Shown: one piece after another, positions 30,215-37,579 of the stretch
Layout of the letters: each line of letters begins with the position of its first letter
How positions within the stretch are numbered: position 1 is the first letter of the stretch
Source: Pseudomonadota bacterium
GTDB lineage: Bacteria > Pseudomonadota > Alphaproteobacteria > Rhodospirillales > Casp-alpha2
Reading direction: 5' to 3'
DNA length: 37,579 bases
NCBI GenBank assembly: GCA_027624235.1
Contig: JAQBYB010000022.1
Location: forward strand, 1-37,579
Program-made: the position numbers and the translations under genes
The notes under the pieces: model-generated
What the model was told of the DNA's origin: nothing
Databases searched by the model: none
The model's input: only the letters and a program-made list of their open reading frames with translations

Positions 30215-31126
30215 TTAACTGCCGAGCGCACGACCGGCGACGGCCGACAATTTTTTGATTAACTTCGCATCGCGGGCGCCTAGCTGGGTGATAATGGCGT
30301 TGTCCAAGGCCGTGTGGCAACCGGCGGAACAGGTTTCCGCCCGGCCCGATAACGACGGCGTCACCGCCTTGACCAGGGCGCGGGCGTTATCGGCGTTGGC
30401 CATCAGCACACCGATGATGGCGTCGACGGTGACGTGATCGTGGTCCGGGTGCCAGCAATCGAAATCGGTGACCATGGCGACGGTGGCGTAACACATCTCG
30501 GCCTCGCGGGAGAGCTTGGCCTCCGGCATGTTGGTCATGCCGATGACGTCGCAGTTCCAGCTCCGGTACAGTTCCGATTCCGCTAGGGTCGAGAACTGCG
30601 GGCCTTCCATGGTCAGATAGGTGCCACCGCGCTGATAGGGAATGTCGAGGCCCTTGATCGCGGCCTCGATGGCGTCGCCGAGGCGCGAACAGACCGGGTG
30701 CCCCATCCCCACATGCGCCACCAGCCCGGTGCCGAAAAAGCTTTTCTCGCGGGCAAAAGTGCGGTCGATGAATTGATCGGCAATGACGAAGGTGCCGGGG
30801 GCCAGGTTTTCTTTAAAGGAGCCGCAGGCGGAAACAGAAATGATCTCGGTGACCCCGGCGCGTTTCAAGCAATCGATGTTGGCGCGGTAATTCAATTCCG
30901 ACGGCGGGATGCGATGGCCGCGACCATGGCGGGGCAGGAACACCATTTTCTGCGCCCCCTGGTCCGATGGTAATTCGCCGATCAGCAATTCATCGGACGG
31001 CTCCCCGAACGGCGAGGTGACTTTCTCCCAGCGGGTGTTTTCCAGGCCATCGATTTCATAGACGCCACTGCCGCCGATGACGCCGATAACGGGAGGGGTT
31101 CCAGGGACCTTATTTGTGGCGGGCAT
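30215..31126 (-). CDS. mtnP: S-methyl-5'-thioadenosine phosphorylase
   Basis: MtnP splits methylthioadenosine with phosphate into adenine and methylthioribose-1-phosphate, the substrate of MtnA. The 303-residue product has the phosphate-binding GVIGGSGVYEIDGL, LPRHGRGHRIPPSELNYRAN, ISVSACGSFKENLAPGTFVI, and EGPQFSTLAESELYRSW with CDVIGMTNMPEAKLSREAEM, all hallmarks of the MTAP branch of nucleoside phosphorylases. ATG 31126 overlaps the upstream TGA by one base (TGATG). An in-frame TTG at 31129 is less likely. It ends 29 bases before the DUF1330 start. Confidence 0.95.
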   Translation of the reverse strand: MPATNKVPGTPPVIGVIGGSGVYEIDGLENTRWEKVTSPFGEPSDELLIGELPSDQGAQKMVFLPRHGRGHRIPPSELNYRANIDCLKRAGVTEIISVSACGSFKENLAPGTFVIADQFIDRTFAREKSFFGTGLVAHVGMGHPVCSRLGDAIEAAIKGLDIPYQRGGTYLTMEGPQFSTLAESELYRSWNCDVIGMTNMPEAKLSREAEMCYATVAMVTDFDCWHPDHDHVTVDAIIGVLMANADNARALVKAVTPSLSGRAETCSAGCHTALDNAIITQLGARDAKLIKKLSAVAGRALGS

Positions 31127-31797
31127 CAACCGAGGTTCCCGGCGAAAAAGTCCAGCGTGCGCTTCAACGCCATGGTCGAGGCTTCTTCGTTGAATTCCGG
31201 GCGGTGGTCGCAGCTAAACCCGTGCCCGGCGTCATAGATGTAGACCGACACGTCTGGATGCGCCGCTGAAATGACATCCACATCCGCCATCGGGATGGAT
31301 TGGTCGTGCATGCCGAAATGCAGGATGGTCGGGCATTTTGGCGCCTCGTCGTTTAGCGCCAGAATACCGCCGCCGTAATACCCGATGGCGGCATCGAAAT
31401 CGAGGCGGCAGGCGGCGGCCCAGGCGACGAACCCGCCCCAGCAATAGCCGACGATGCCGACCTTGCCCGCCGCCGACGCGGCTTCCCAAGCGGCGCGGAC
31501 ATCAGACAAGACCAGATCGAGATGATCGTTGCCCTGGGCCTTGAGGGCACGGCCGATGGTTTTGTCACCGTCTTCGTAGCCGAGATCAACGCCGGCCTGA
31601 AAGCGGTCGAAGATGGCCGGCGCAATGGCGACGTAGCCTTCGGCGGCGAAGCCATCGGCGACTTCGCGAATATGCGCGTTGACGCCGAAAATTTCCTGAA
31701 TGACGATGACGCCGCCTTTCGGCGCACCATCTGGATCGGCGCGGTAGGCCCCCAATTGGTGCCCATCCGCCGCCGTCAATGTAATCGTCTCGCCCAT
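31126..31797 (-). CDS. Dienelactone hydrolase family protein
   Basis: This is an alpha/beta hydrolase of 223 residues with the dienelactone-hydrolase triad: Cys119 in GYCWGGF, Asp165 in FGMHDQSIPM and His192 in AGHGFSCD, plus Glu36 in VIQEIFGVN. Such enzymes open lactones or cleave small esters; the substrate is not evident. ATG 31797 follows AGGGAGG. A longer frame to 31902 reads through an unlikely leader and is rejected. It is the first gene of the minus-strand operon and overlaps mtnP (TGATG). The promoter must lie in the 31798-31976 divergent gap. Confidence 0.9.
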   Translation of the reverse strand: MGETITLTAADGHQLGAYRADPDGAPKGGVIVIQEIFGVNAHIREVADGFAAEGYVAIAPAIFDRFQAGVDLGYEDGDKTIGRALKAQGNDHLDLVLSDVRAAWEAASAAGKVGIVGYCWGGFVAWAAACRLDFDAAIGYYGGGILALNDEAPKCPTILHFGMHDQSIPMADVDVISAAHPDVSVYIYDAGHGFSCDHRPEFNEEASTMALKRTLDFFAGNLG

Positions 31798-31868
31798 GAT
31801 GCCTCCCTGATTTCGGTCTCGTTTTATTGCCCTTAACCTAGCGTAAAAAGGTGCATCCGACAAAGCCC

Positions 31869-31914
31869 GTATCAATATCAATTGGGGAGAACGTCTCGAC
31901 ACGTGAATTGATAC
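31869..31914. repeat. Inverted repeat in the divergent promoter region
   Basis: GTATCAAT (31869-31876) and ATTGATAC (31907-31914) are perfect 8-bp inverted arms with 30 bases between them. ATCAAT is repeated again directly after the first arm (31877-31882). They lie between the dienelactone-hydrolase/mtn operon and the lipoprotein gene, so a regulator could act on both sides. The factor is unknown. Confidence 0.4.
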
Positions 31915-31976
31915 TTCCTAAAGTAGCGAAGCCTTTCTAGAGAGCGCGGAAAAACTTAACTACGAGGTTTTCTTCC

Positions 31977-32609
31977 TTGCGAACTTTTCATCTCAGCCCC
32001 TTTATTGCCGCCTTGCTTCTTGCCGCCTGCCAGGCGATTCCGGTCAAGGTTGCGGACGTAAAAACCCTGGAGACGGTGGAAATCAAGGATTCCGCATCGG
32101 TGGCGGCAATTAAATTTGATCGGGTCGGGATTAAAATTAAACGCGGCACCGCGATCGGTTCTTATGACCCTGGCGTTCTTGGCCTTAATTGTGCGATTGA
32201 TGACGGCAACATTTTCTGGAACCAGGGACGAGTGTTGGCCCGGGATGTTGAATTTGAGGACATTTTTTTCAATGAAATGAAAGCCGCGAATTTCAATGTT
32301 GTCGGCGACCCGGAAAAAATGTTCGCCGGTGCAACCGATGACAGCAAAAGCCCCCGTTACCTGATCGGCGGCCAGATCGATGACATCAAGCTTGAAATCT
32401 GTGAGGAAATAAGCCTTTGGACCGGTTACCCGAGAGGAACTCAAAAAGGCAAGGGTTCGGTCAGGGTCCGCTGGCAGGTGTTTAACATAGTGACCCGAAA
32501 GGTGGAATATGAGACCACGACCCAGGGGGCGGCAAATCTGAATATTGGCGCCGCCGGTGGCGAAATGGTCCTTTTTCACAACGCCTTCGCCAACGCCGTC
32601 GTCAATTAA
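31977..32609 (+). CDS. Lipoprotein; N-terminal part of a split lipoprotein-protease gene
   Basis: The frame encodes 210 residues with a lipoprotein signal (FIAALLLAAC, lipid-bearing Cys18) and a beta-rich domain of about 190 residues that I cannot assign beyond resembling N-terminal domains of envelope lipoprotein-protease proteins. The start is TTG 31977 with GAGG nine bases before it; no better in-frame ATG exists near the signal. It ends at TAA 32607-32609 after HNAFANAVVN. The same frame continues with AADQKFVNVLS into the protease ORF at 32628, with no shift. The TAA therefore probably interrupts a formerly single gene, for instance a Leu TTA changed to TAA. Confidence 0.7.
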   Translation: MRTFHLSPFIAALLLAACQAIPVKVADVKTLETVEIKDSASVAAIKFDRVGIKIKRGTAIGSYDPGVLGLNCAIDDGNIFWNQGRVLARDVEFEDIFFNEMKAANFNVVGDPEKMFAGATDDSKSPRYLIGGQIDDIKLEICEEISLWTGYPRGTQKGKGSVRVRWQVFNIVTRKVEYETTTQGAANLNIGAAGGEMVLFHNAFANAVVN

Positions 32610-32627
32610 GCAGCGGATCAGAAATTC

Positions 32628-33302
32628 GTGAATGTTCTTTCCGCCAAGGCGCCTTCCATTCTCGACATTCTGAAGGCGGATGACGCCGAGTTGAAGATTT
32701 TGCGCTATCCGACCCGCACCCGGACGATCACCGATGCCATCGATCAAATCCGGCTGTCCGTGGCGACCATCGAGACCGAATCCGGTCATGGCTCGGGATT
32801 TTTTATCAGCCCCACCTTGATCATGACCAACTTTCATGTCGTCGGGAACAACCAGTTCATGCGCATCACCCTGCTGACTGGGCGAAAAATTCTGGGCGAA
32901 GTCATCCGCCGCCACCCGAAAAGGGACGTCGCTATCATTCAGGTCGAAAAAAGCGGGCAAATTCCGATCCCGATACGCACGACACCCCTAAAAATTACTG
33001 AAGAGGTCTATGCCATCGGATCGCCTTTGGACAAAGAGCTTTCCGGAACCGTGACACGGGGGATCGTCAGCAAATTCTCCACCAACCGGGCCGGGATGGA
33101 AGACATCCAGGCCGATGTGGATATTCAGGGCGGCAACAGCGGCGGCCCCCTCCTCGATAATAAAGGCAACGTGGTTGGAATCAGCTATGCCGGGATCGGG
33201 CCGAAGGGACAATTTTCCGCCGGGGTAAACTTCTTCATCCCCATTGCGGATGCCATGAGAAGTTTGAACATCATCTTCCGAAAAAGAAATCAGCCGTCTT
33301 AA
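32628..33302 (+). CDS. Trypsin-like serine protease domain; C-terminal part of the split gene
   Basis: The ORF gives 224 residues of a chymotrypsin-fold protease of the S1C (DegP/HtrA-like) type. The triad is visible: His70 in MTNFHVVG, Asp100 in PKRDVAIIQV and Ser171 in GGNSGGPLL. SGHGSGFFISPTLI precedes the His. There is no PDZ domain and no signal peptide. The GTG start at 32628 has no obvious ribosome site and lies six codons after the in-frame TAA of the lipoprotein ORF. It therefore probably depends on the upstream part for export and anchoring. It may be dead, made by stop-codon readthrough, or intact if the TAA is an error. Confidence 0.8.
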   Translation: MNVLSAKAPSILDILKADDAELKILRYPTRTRTITDAIDQIRLSVATIETESGHGSGFFISPTLIMTNFHVVGNNQFMRITLLTGRKILGEVIRRHPKRDVAIIQVEKSGQIPIPIRTTPLKITEEVYAIGSPLDKELSGTVTRGIVSKFSTNRAGMEDIQADVDIQGGNSGGPLLDNKGNVVGISYAGIGPKGQFSAGVNFFIPIADAMRSLNIIFRKRNQPS

Positions 33303-33316
33303 TCACGGCCAATACC

Positions 33317-34399
33317 CTAAACGTTAAACCGGAACAACAGAACGTCGCCGTCCTTGACGATGTAGTCGCGGCCTTCGGCGCGCATTTTGCCGGCTTCCTT
33401 GGCCGCCTGTTCACCGCCGAGGCGGATGAAATCATCATAGCCAATGGTTTCGGCGGCGATGAAGCCCTTGGCGAAATCGGTGTGGATGACGCCGGCCGCC
33501 TGCTGCGCCGTGGCGCCATTTTCCACCGTCCAGGCGCGGACTTCTTTCGGCCCGACGGTGAGGAAGGTGATTAAATTCAACAACGCGTACCCGGCGCGCA
33601 CAACCCGGTCCAGGCCGGTTTCGGTAAGGCCCAGACTTTCCAGGAATTCGCCGCGCTCGGCCGGATCGCTCAGTTGCGCGACCTCTTCCTCGATCTTGGC
33701 CGAAATAATGACCGAGCCGGCGCCCTCACTGGTGGCCATGGCGGCGGCCTTCTCACTGGCTGCATTGCCGGTGGCGGCATCGTCCTCACCGACGTTGAGG
33801 ACATACAACACCGGCTTCGCCGTCAGCAGGCTCAGCATGCGGAAGGCCTTGGCGTCTTCGAGCGAAACCTCCAGCTTGCACGCCGGCTCGCCGGCTTCGA
33901 GAAGCTTGAGTGTGCCTTCCACCAGCGCTAGTTCGGCGGTCGCCGCCTTGTCCTGGCCACGGCTTTTTTTGATCAGGTTATTGGTGCGTTTTTGCAGACT
34001 TTCCATGTCCGCCAGCATCAGTTCCGTGTTGACCACATCGGCGTCACTGACCGGGTCGGCGGGGGTGTCGGCATCGAAGCAGCGAAGCACATGGACGATG
34101 GCGTCGACTTCGCGGATATTGCCGAGGAATTTGTTGCCCAGCCCCTCGCCCTTGGAGGCGCCTTTCACCAGTCCCGCGATATCGACAAATTCCATCCGCG
34201 TCGACAGTACCTTTTCCGGCTTGGCGATTTTGGCCAGGGCGTCCAGGCGAGCGTCCGGCACCGAAACCCGGCCGATGTTGGGCTCGATGGTGGTGAACGG
34301 AAAATTCGCCGCCTCGGCGGCTTGCGATTGGGTGAGCGCGTTGAACAGGGTCGATTTGCCGACATTGGGCAAGCCGACGATACCGCAGTTAAACCCCAT
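33317..34399 (-). CDS. ychF: Redox-regulated ribosome-binding ATPase YchF
   Basis: YchF is an Obg-family P-loop protein that prefers ATP and binds the 50S subunit. The 360-residue product opens MGFNCGIVGLPNVGKSTLFN, with FPFTTIEPN as switch region, VDIAGLVKGASKGEGLGNKF as the G3 segment, and LYVLNVGEDD in place of the NKxD guanine motif, the mark of ATP specificity. The C-terminal TGS-like domain ends IGYDDFIRLGGEQAAKEAGK...VKDGDVLLFRFNV. ATG 34399 is chosen over GTG 34408 because GGAGGT stands seven bases before it. It overlaps pth by 11 bases. Confidence 0.97.
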   Translation of the reverse strand: MGFNCGIVGLPNVGKSTLFNALTQSQAAEAANFPFTTIEPNIGRVSVPDARLDALAKIAKPEKVLSTRMEFVDIAGLVKGASKGEGLGNKFLGNIREVDAIVHVLRCFDADTPADPVSDADVVNTELMLADMESLQKRTNNLIKKSRGQDKAATAELALVEGTLKLLEAGEPACKLEVSLEDAKAFRMLSLLTAKPVLYVLNVGEDDAATGNAASEKAAAMATSEGAGSVIISAKIEEEVAQLSDPAERGEFLESLGLTETGLDRVVRAGYALLNLITFLTVGPKEVRAWTVENGATAQQAAGVIHTDFAKGFIAAETIGYDDFIRLGGEQAAKEAGKMRAEGRDYIVKDGDVLLFRFNV

Positions 34400-35018
34400 C
34401 CCCTTCACCTCCGTCAGCGTCCTTTTCCGGTTTTGGTTTCGATGCCCGTGGCGGCTTCACGGCGTCGGCCAGCTTGCTCATCAGGTCGCTATCTTTGCCG
34501 TCGATCAACAAACCGGCGTTCTCGGAAATTGCGTCCAGAACCTTTTCCAGCCACTGGGCGTCGCCTTTGGCGAAATCCTTGAGCACGTGGCCGGCGACCT
34601 GGTCCTTGTCGCCGGGATGGCCGACACCGAAGCGGACGCGCGCGTAATCGGGGCCGATGTGGTCATGGATGGACCTGAGGCCATTGTGGCCGGCATGACC
34701 GCCACCCCGTTTGACGCGAACCTTGGCGCATTCGAGGTCGATTTCGTCATGCAGGACGATGATGTCTTTGGCGGGAATTTTGTAAAAGGCGGCACAGGCG
34801 GCAACGGAACGGCCGGATTCATTCATAAAAGTTTCGGGTTTCAACGCCAGCACCTTTTCACCGAAAATGACCCCTTCGGCGATCTGCCCTTGGAATTTCT
34901 TTCGGTAGGGCGCGAACGAAAAACGCGCGGCGATGGCATCGACCGCCATAAAGCCGATATTGTGGCGATTTTTGGCGTACTCGGCGCCGGGATTTCCAAG
35001 GCCAACCAACATCAACAT
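34389..35018 (-). CDS. pth: Peptidyl-tRNA hydrolase
   Basis: Pth releases peptides from stalled peptidyl-tRNA. The 209-residue protein has GLGNPGAEYAKNRHNIGFM with the catalytic His, KPETFMNESG, VLHDEIDLECAKVRVKRGGG with the catalytic Asp, and HAGHNGLRSI. A charged, low-complexity C-terminal extension (PPRASKPKPEKDADGGEGDG) of about 20 residues is common in alphaproteobacteria. It lies 32 bases after rplY, and its 3' end carries the GGAGGT ribosome site of ychF, so the three genes are likely co-transcribed. Confidence 0.96.
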   Translation of the reverse strand: MLMLVGLGNPGAEYAKNRHNIGFMAVDAIAARFSFAPYRKKFQGQIAEGVIFGEKVLALKPETFMNESGRSVAACAAFYKIPAKDIIVLHDEIDLECAKVRVKRGGGHAGHNGLRSIHDHIGPDYARVRFGVGHPGDKDQVAGHVLKDFAKGDAQWLEKVLDAISENAGLLIDGKDSDLMSKLADAVKPPRASKPKPEKDADGGEGDGV

Positions 35019-35050
35019 GACGGGGAGCGCCCTCCGGCGAACGGGCGGTG

Positions 35051-35740
35051 TTACTTTTTGTCGCCCTCGGCTTTGTCGTCGCCTTCGACTTTGTCGTCGC
35101 CTTCGGCGTCTTCGCCCGCTGCGCCCACTGCAACCGCGGCGACTTCTTCAGCTTCGTCCTCAGCTTCGACGAGAAGTGACGGGGCGGCGATGGTGGCAAT
35201 GGTGAAATCACGATCGGTGATGATCAGTTCAGCGTCTTCGGGTAATTCAATGCTGCTGATATGGATACTGTCGCCGATATCCATACCGGCCAGGTTGACC
35301 GTGATGCTTTCCGGAATGGCGTCGGGTTTGCAGCGCATTTCAATGGTATGGCGGACAACGTTGAGAACGCCGCCGCGTTTGAGGCCGGGGCATTCTTCCT
35401 GGTTTATAAACACCACCTGGACATCGATGTTGAGCCGGGTGGTGGCGCTGAAGCGCATAAAGTCAACATGAATGGGGCGATCGGTGACCGGGTCGATCTG
35501 CAGGTCGCGAGCCAGCACACGGTGTTTTTGGCCGCCGACTTCAACTTCGAAGACGCGGGAGAAAAATCCGGGGCCACGAAGCTGCTTCTGAAGATCCTTG
35601 GGATCAATGGAAATCAACATCGAGTCTTCTTTGTTCCCGTAGATGATGCAGGGAACGCGTCCGGCGCGACGGGTCTGGCGGGCGGCGCCTGTGCCTGTTC
35701 CCTCTCGCACTTCAGCGGCGAGTGCTGTCATATCGGCCAT
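35051..35740 (-). CDS. rplY: 50S ribosomal protein L25 (Ctc form)
   Basis: L25 binds 5S rRNA. The 229-residue product is the long, two-domain Ctc type: the N-terminal L25 domain (LAAEVREGTGTGAARQTRRA, GRVPCIIYGN), a TL5-like beta domain (ITVNLAGMDIGDSIHISSIE), and a very acidic low-complexity tail rich in Glu, Asp and Ala with imperfect EGDDK repeats ending EGDKK. It is followed by pth and ychF, the usual order in many alphaproteobacteria. The ribosome site is AAGGAGA before ATG 35740. Confidence 0.96.
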   Translation of the reverse strand: MADMTALAAEVREGTGTGAARQTRRAGRVPCIIYGNKEDSMLISIDPKDLQKQLRGPGFFSRVFEVEVGGQKHRVLARDLQIDPVTDRPIHVDFMRFSATTRLNIDVQVVFINQEECPGLKRGGVLNVVRHTIEMRCKPDAIPESITVNLAGMDIGDSIHISSIELPEDAELIITDRDFTIATIAAPSLLVEAEDEAEEVAAVAVGAAGEDAEGDDKVEGDDKAEGDKK

Positions 35741-35892
35741 CTCTAAAATCTCCTTGGTTTGGCGGCGCCGGGGTTTACCATAGTCTGCCGTCGCCGAAAT
35801 GCCTTTCTCAAGGCCGGGGATACATACCCGCCTTGGTCCGTCCGGTCAATCAATGAAGTGCTGGTTTTATCGGTTTTTTACGGTTTCTTTGA

Positions 35893-36825
35893 TTAATCAA
35901 AAAGACTGGAAACGGACGATTCGTCGCTAATTCGCCCGATGGCGTCGGCCATCAGCGGGGCGATGGTCAATTGTTCAATATTATGAGACACCCGCACAGC
36001 CTCCGTACCCTGGATGGAATCAGTAATCACCAGTTTTTCCATTGGTGAGGAGGCCACCCGGGCGACCGCCCCGCCGGAGAGAACCCCGTGGGTGACATAG
36101 GCATGGACCGATGTCGCGCCCTTTTCCATCAACGCCACGGCGGCGTTGCACAAGGTCCCGGCGGAATCGACAATATCATCAACCAACACGCACCGGCGGT
36201 CCTTGACGTCGCCGATGATGTTCATAACTTCGGAAACCCCGGCTTTTTCCCGGCGCTTGTCGATGATGGCAAGGTCGGCGTTGAGGCGCTTGGCCAGGCC
36301 GCGGGCGCGAAGCACACCGCCGACGTCGGGCGATACGATCACCAGATCGGCGCCGTTCAACTTGTCTTCGATATCCTTAACCAGCACCGGGGCGGCATAA
36401 AGGTTGTCGGTGGGAATGTCGAAAAACCCCTGAATCTGGCCGGCATGCAGGTCCAATGTCAGCACCCGGTCGGCGCCGGCCTCGGTGATCAGGTTGGCCA
36501 CCAGCTTGGCGGAAATCGGGGTTCTGGGTCCCGATTTGCGATCCTGGCGGGCATACCCGAAATAAGGAATAACGGCGGTAATACGCCGGGCCGAGCCGCG
36601 TTTCAGGGCGTCCAGGCTGATTAGCAATTCCATCAGATTGTCATTGGTCGGATATGACGTTGACTGGATGACGAAAACGTCTTCGCCGCGGACGTTTTCC
36701 TCGATCTCGACGAACACCTCCATGTCCGAAAACCGGCGAATGCTGGCTTTGGTCAACGGCAGATTGATACAAGCGGAAATCGCCTCGGCAAGTGGGCGAT
36801 TACTGTTACCGGCGAGAATTTTCAT
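35893..36825 (-). CDS. prs: Ribose-phosphate pyrophosphokinase
   Basis: Prs makes PRPP from ribose-5-phosphate and ATP, feeding purine, pyrimidine, His, Trp and NAD synthesis. The 310-residue enzyme shows [18 protein letters not shown], the [19 protein letters not shown] segment, the ATP-binding [20 protein letters not shown], and the PRPP loop [18 protein letters not shown]. Length and motifs are standard. A perfect 14-bp palindrome (35888-35901) overlaps its stop codon. About 150 bases separate it from rplY with no clear terminator. Confidence 0.97.
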   Translation of the reverse strand: MKILAGNSNRPLAEAISACINLPLTKASIRRFSDMEVFVEIEENVRGEDVFVIQSTSYPTNDNLMELLISLDALKRGSARRITAVIPYFGYARQDRKSGPRTPISAKLVANLITEAGADRVLTLDLHAGQIQGFFDIPTDNLYAAPVLVKDIEDKLNGADLVIVSPDVGGVLRARGLAKRLNADLAIIDKRREKAGVSEVMNIIGDVKDRRCVLVDDIVDSAGTLCNAAVALMEKGATSVHAYVTHGVLSGGAVARVASSPMEKLVITDSIQGTEAVRVSHNIEQLTIAPLMADAIGRISDESSVSSLFD

Positions 36826-36910
36826 GGTTTTAAGGTTGCTCCGTCCGGGCGTAGAGGCGGCGAAATCTAACAGTCTGCCCTACCCCTGTAAATGTGGAAA
36901 AAGTTTACCA

Positions 36911-37546
36911 TCACGGTGGCGGTAGGGCGCGGCCAGGAACCTGGGGCATATCCGATCTGCCGGAAAATTTTGGCTCTTTGGTTCGCCGGAACGATTGTTT
37001 CTTTTCGATGCCGAACAGTTCCTGAATGCCGGTGATCGCGGCGCTGGAAACAATTTCCGCCACCCGCCCCCAGGAACCGCTGAGACTACCGGCCTTGACG
37101 GCGTTTTCCTGCACCGCCTTGCCGACTTCTTCACCATCCACGGTATTGACCGACCACACGATTTTAGCCTGTTGGCGACCGTTAATGGGAGACGAGACCT
37201 CGACGTTTCCCTGAATCACAAACCCCGCCTGACGGGGGTCTTCGGTGACGGTGAGGTCATTTTTTCGAAGCGCCTGTTTCATCGCCGTGGTCAGCGCCTG
37301 GTTGCCATCGCCGGGGGCGCCCTTGACCGGCTTAATCAGAAACGCCGGGCGGCCCCAGCTGACCGGCGGCGGCGCGGCGACAAGCCGGGTGGGGCCTTTT
37401 TTAGGGACCGGCATCAGAACCGGCTTGGCCTCTTTGTTTGCCGCCTCCTTAGTCCTGGACGACGGCATGTTTTTCAAGATCAGGGGCTTGCCGATTTTTT
37501 TATTTGGCACCACTGCTGTCCGGCAATTTTGCCGATGCCGTAGCAT
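36911..37546 (-). CDS. Conserved alphaproteobacterial hypothetical protein
   Basis: The 211-residue product has a basic, Pro/Lys-rich N-terminal region and then a compact domain of about 110 residues. That domain contains KGAPGDGNQALTTAMKQAL, FVIQGNVEVSSPINGRQQ and KIVWSVNTVDGEEVGKAVQ, and ends GSLSGSWGRVAEIVSSAAIT. The pattern resembles a conserved protein often found upstream of prs in Rhodospirillales, usually a lipoprotein or secreted protein. Here no clean signal peptide is visible, so the start may be wrong or the N-terminus altered. An in-frame stop at 37577-37579 shows the ORF begins inside the window. Function unknown. Confidence 0.65.
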   Translation of the reverse strand: MLRHRQNCRTAVVPNKKIGKPLILKNMPSSRTKEAANKEAKPVLMPVPKKGPTRLVAAPPPVSWGRPAFLIKPVKGAPGDGNQALTTAMKQALRKNDLTVTEDPRQAGFVIQGNVEVSSPINGRQQAKIVWSVNTVDGEEVGKAVQENAVKAGSLSGSWGRVAEIVSSAAITGIQELFGIEKKQSFRRTKEPKFSGRSDMPQVPGRALPPP

Positions 37547-37579
37547 AACGCACTGATAGAGAATAGAAAGCGGGTTTTA

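Noticed and set aside
33444-35471. Plus-strand open frame of 675 codons opposite ychF, pth and rplY
   Set aside because: It spans three real minus-strand genes and is Ser/Ala/Pro-rich with no domain; an artefact of GC-rich codon bias.
35888-35901. Perfect 14-bp palindrome TTTGATTAATCAAA at the prs stop codon
   Set aside because: It is AT-rich without a loop and overlaps coding sequence (Phe-Asp-stop). No terminator U-run follows at the right place, so it is most likely chance.

Overview
The window is chromosomal DNA from a GC-rich alphaproteobacterium. It is most likely a member of the Rhodospirillales, judged from protein character, a fbc-type petABC operon, a CIRCE-controlled groESL, and the order prs-rplY-pth-ychF. 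This placement is inference; no 16S or other marker is present. No tRNA, rRNA or CRISPR array was seen.

Region 1 (1-11323) is a urea-nitrogen locus. A decayed IS6-family element (1-376) is followed by a regulatory region with a textbook sigma-54 promoter (604-620). Then come twelve co-directional genes: urtABCDE (ABC urea importer) and ureDABCEFG (urease and its nickel-insertion chaperones). Most junctions are overlapping or only a few bases long. Urea is captured, imported and split to ammonia, presumably under nitrogen (NtrC-type) control.

Region 2 (11324-15330) starts with short gene and transposase debris behind ureG. On the minus strand follow a terminator and groES-groEL, preceded by both a heat-shock sigma-factor (RpoH)-type promoter and a CIRCE operator, and then trmL-hemF (tRNA methylation and haem synthesis).

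Region 3 (15481-19231) holds petABC, the cytochrome bc1 complex. A second IS6-family element follows, internally deleted but with good terminal repeats. Its right end abuts the stop codon of a small membrane-anchored cytochrome c gene facing the opposite way.

Region 4 (19336-27182) has two overlapping zinc-dependent medium-chain dehydrogenases, a convergent nitroreductase, and a padR-adaptor-RND efflux operon. The RND pump gene carries a one-base insertion near its 3' end.

Region 5 (27179-31797, minus strand) is a six-gene compact operon around methylthioadenosine salvage: dienelactone hydrolase, mtnP, a DUF1330 protein, mtnA, a glutathione S-transferase and a DenD-like dehydrogenase.

Region 6 (31977-33302) is a lipoprotein/trypsin-like protease locus in which one in-frame TAA divides what looks like a single ancestral gene. 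Region 7 (33317-37546, minus strand) is housekeeping: ychF, pth, rplY, prs and a conserved hypothetical gene.

The most unusual points are the TAA-split lipoprotein-protease, the composition of the MTA-salvage operon, the RND frameshift, the PadR-type inverted repeats, and the layered promoter upstream of urtA.
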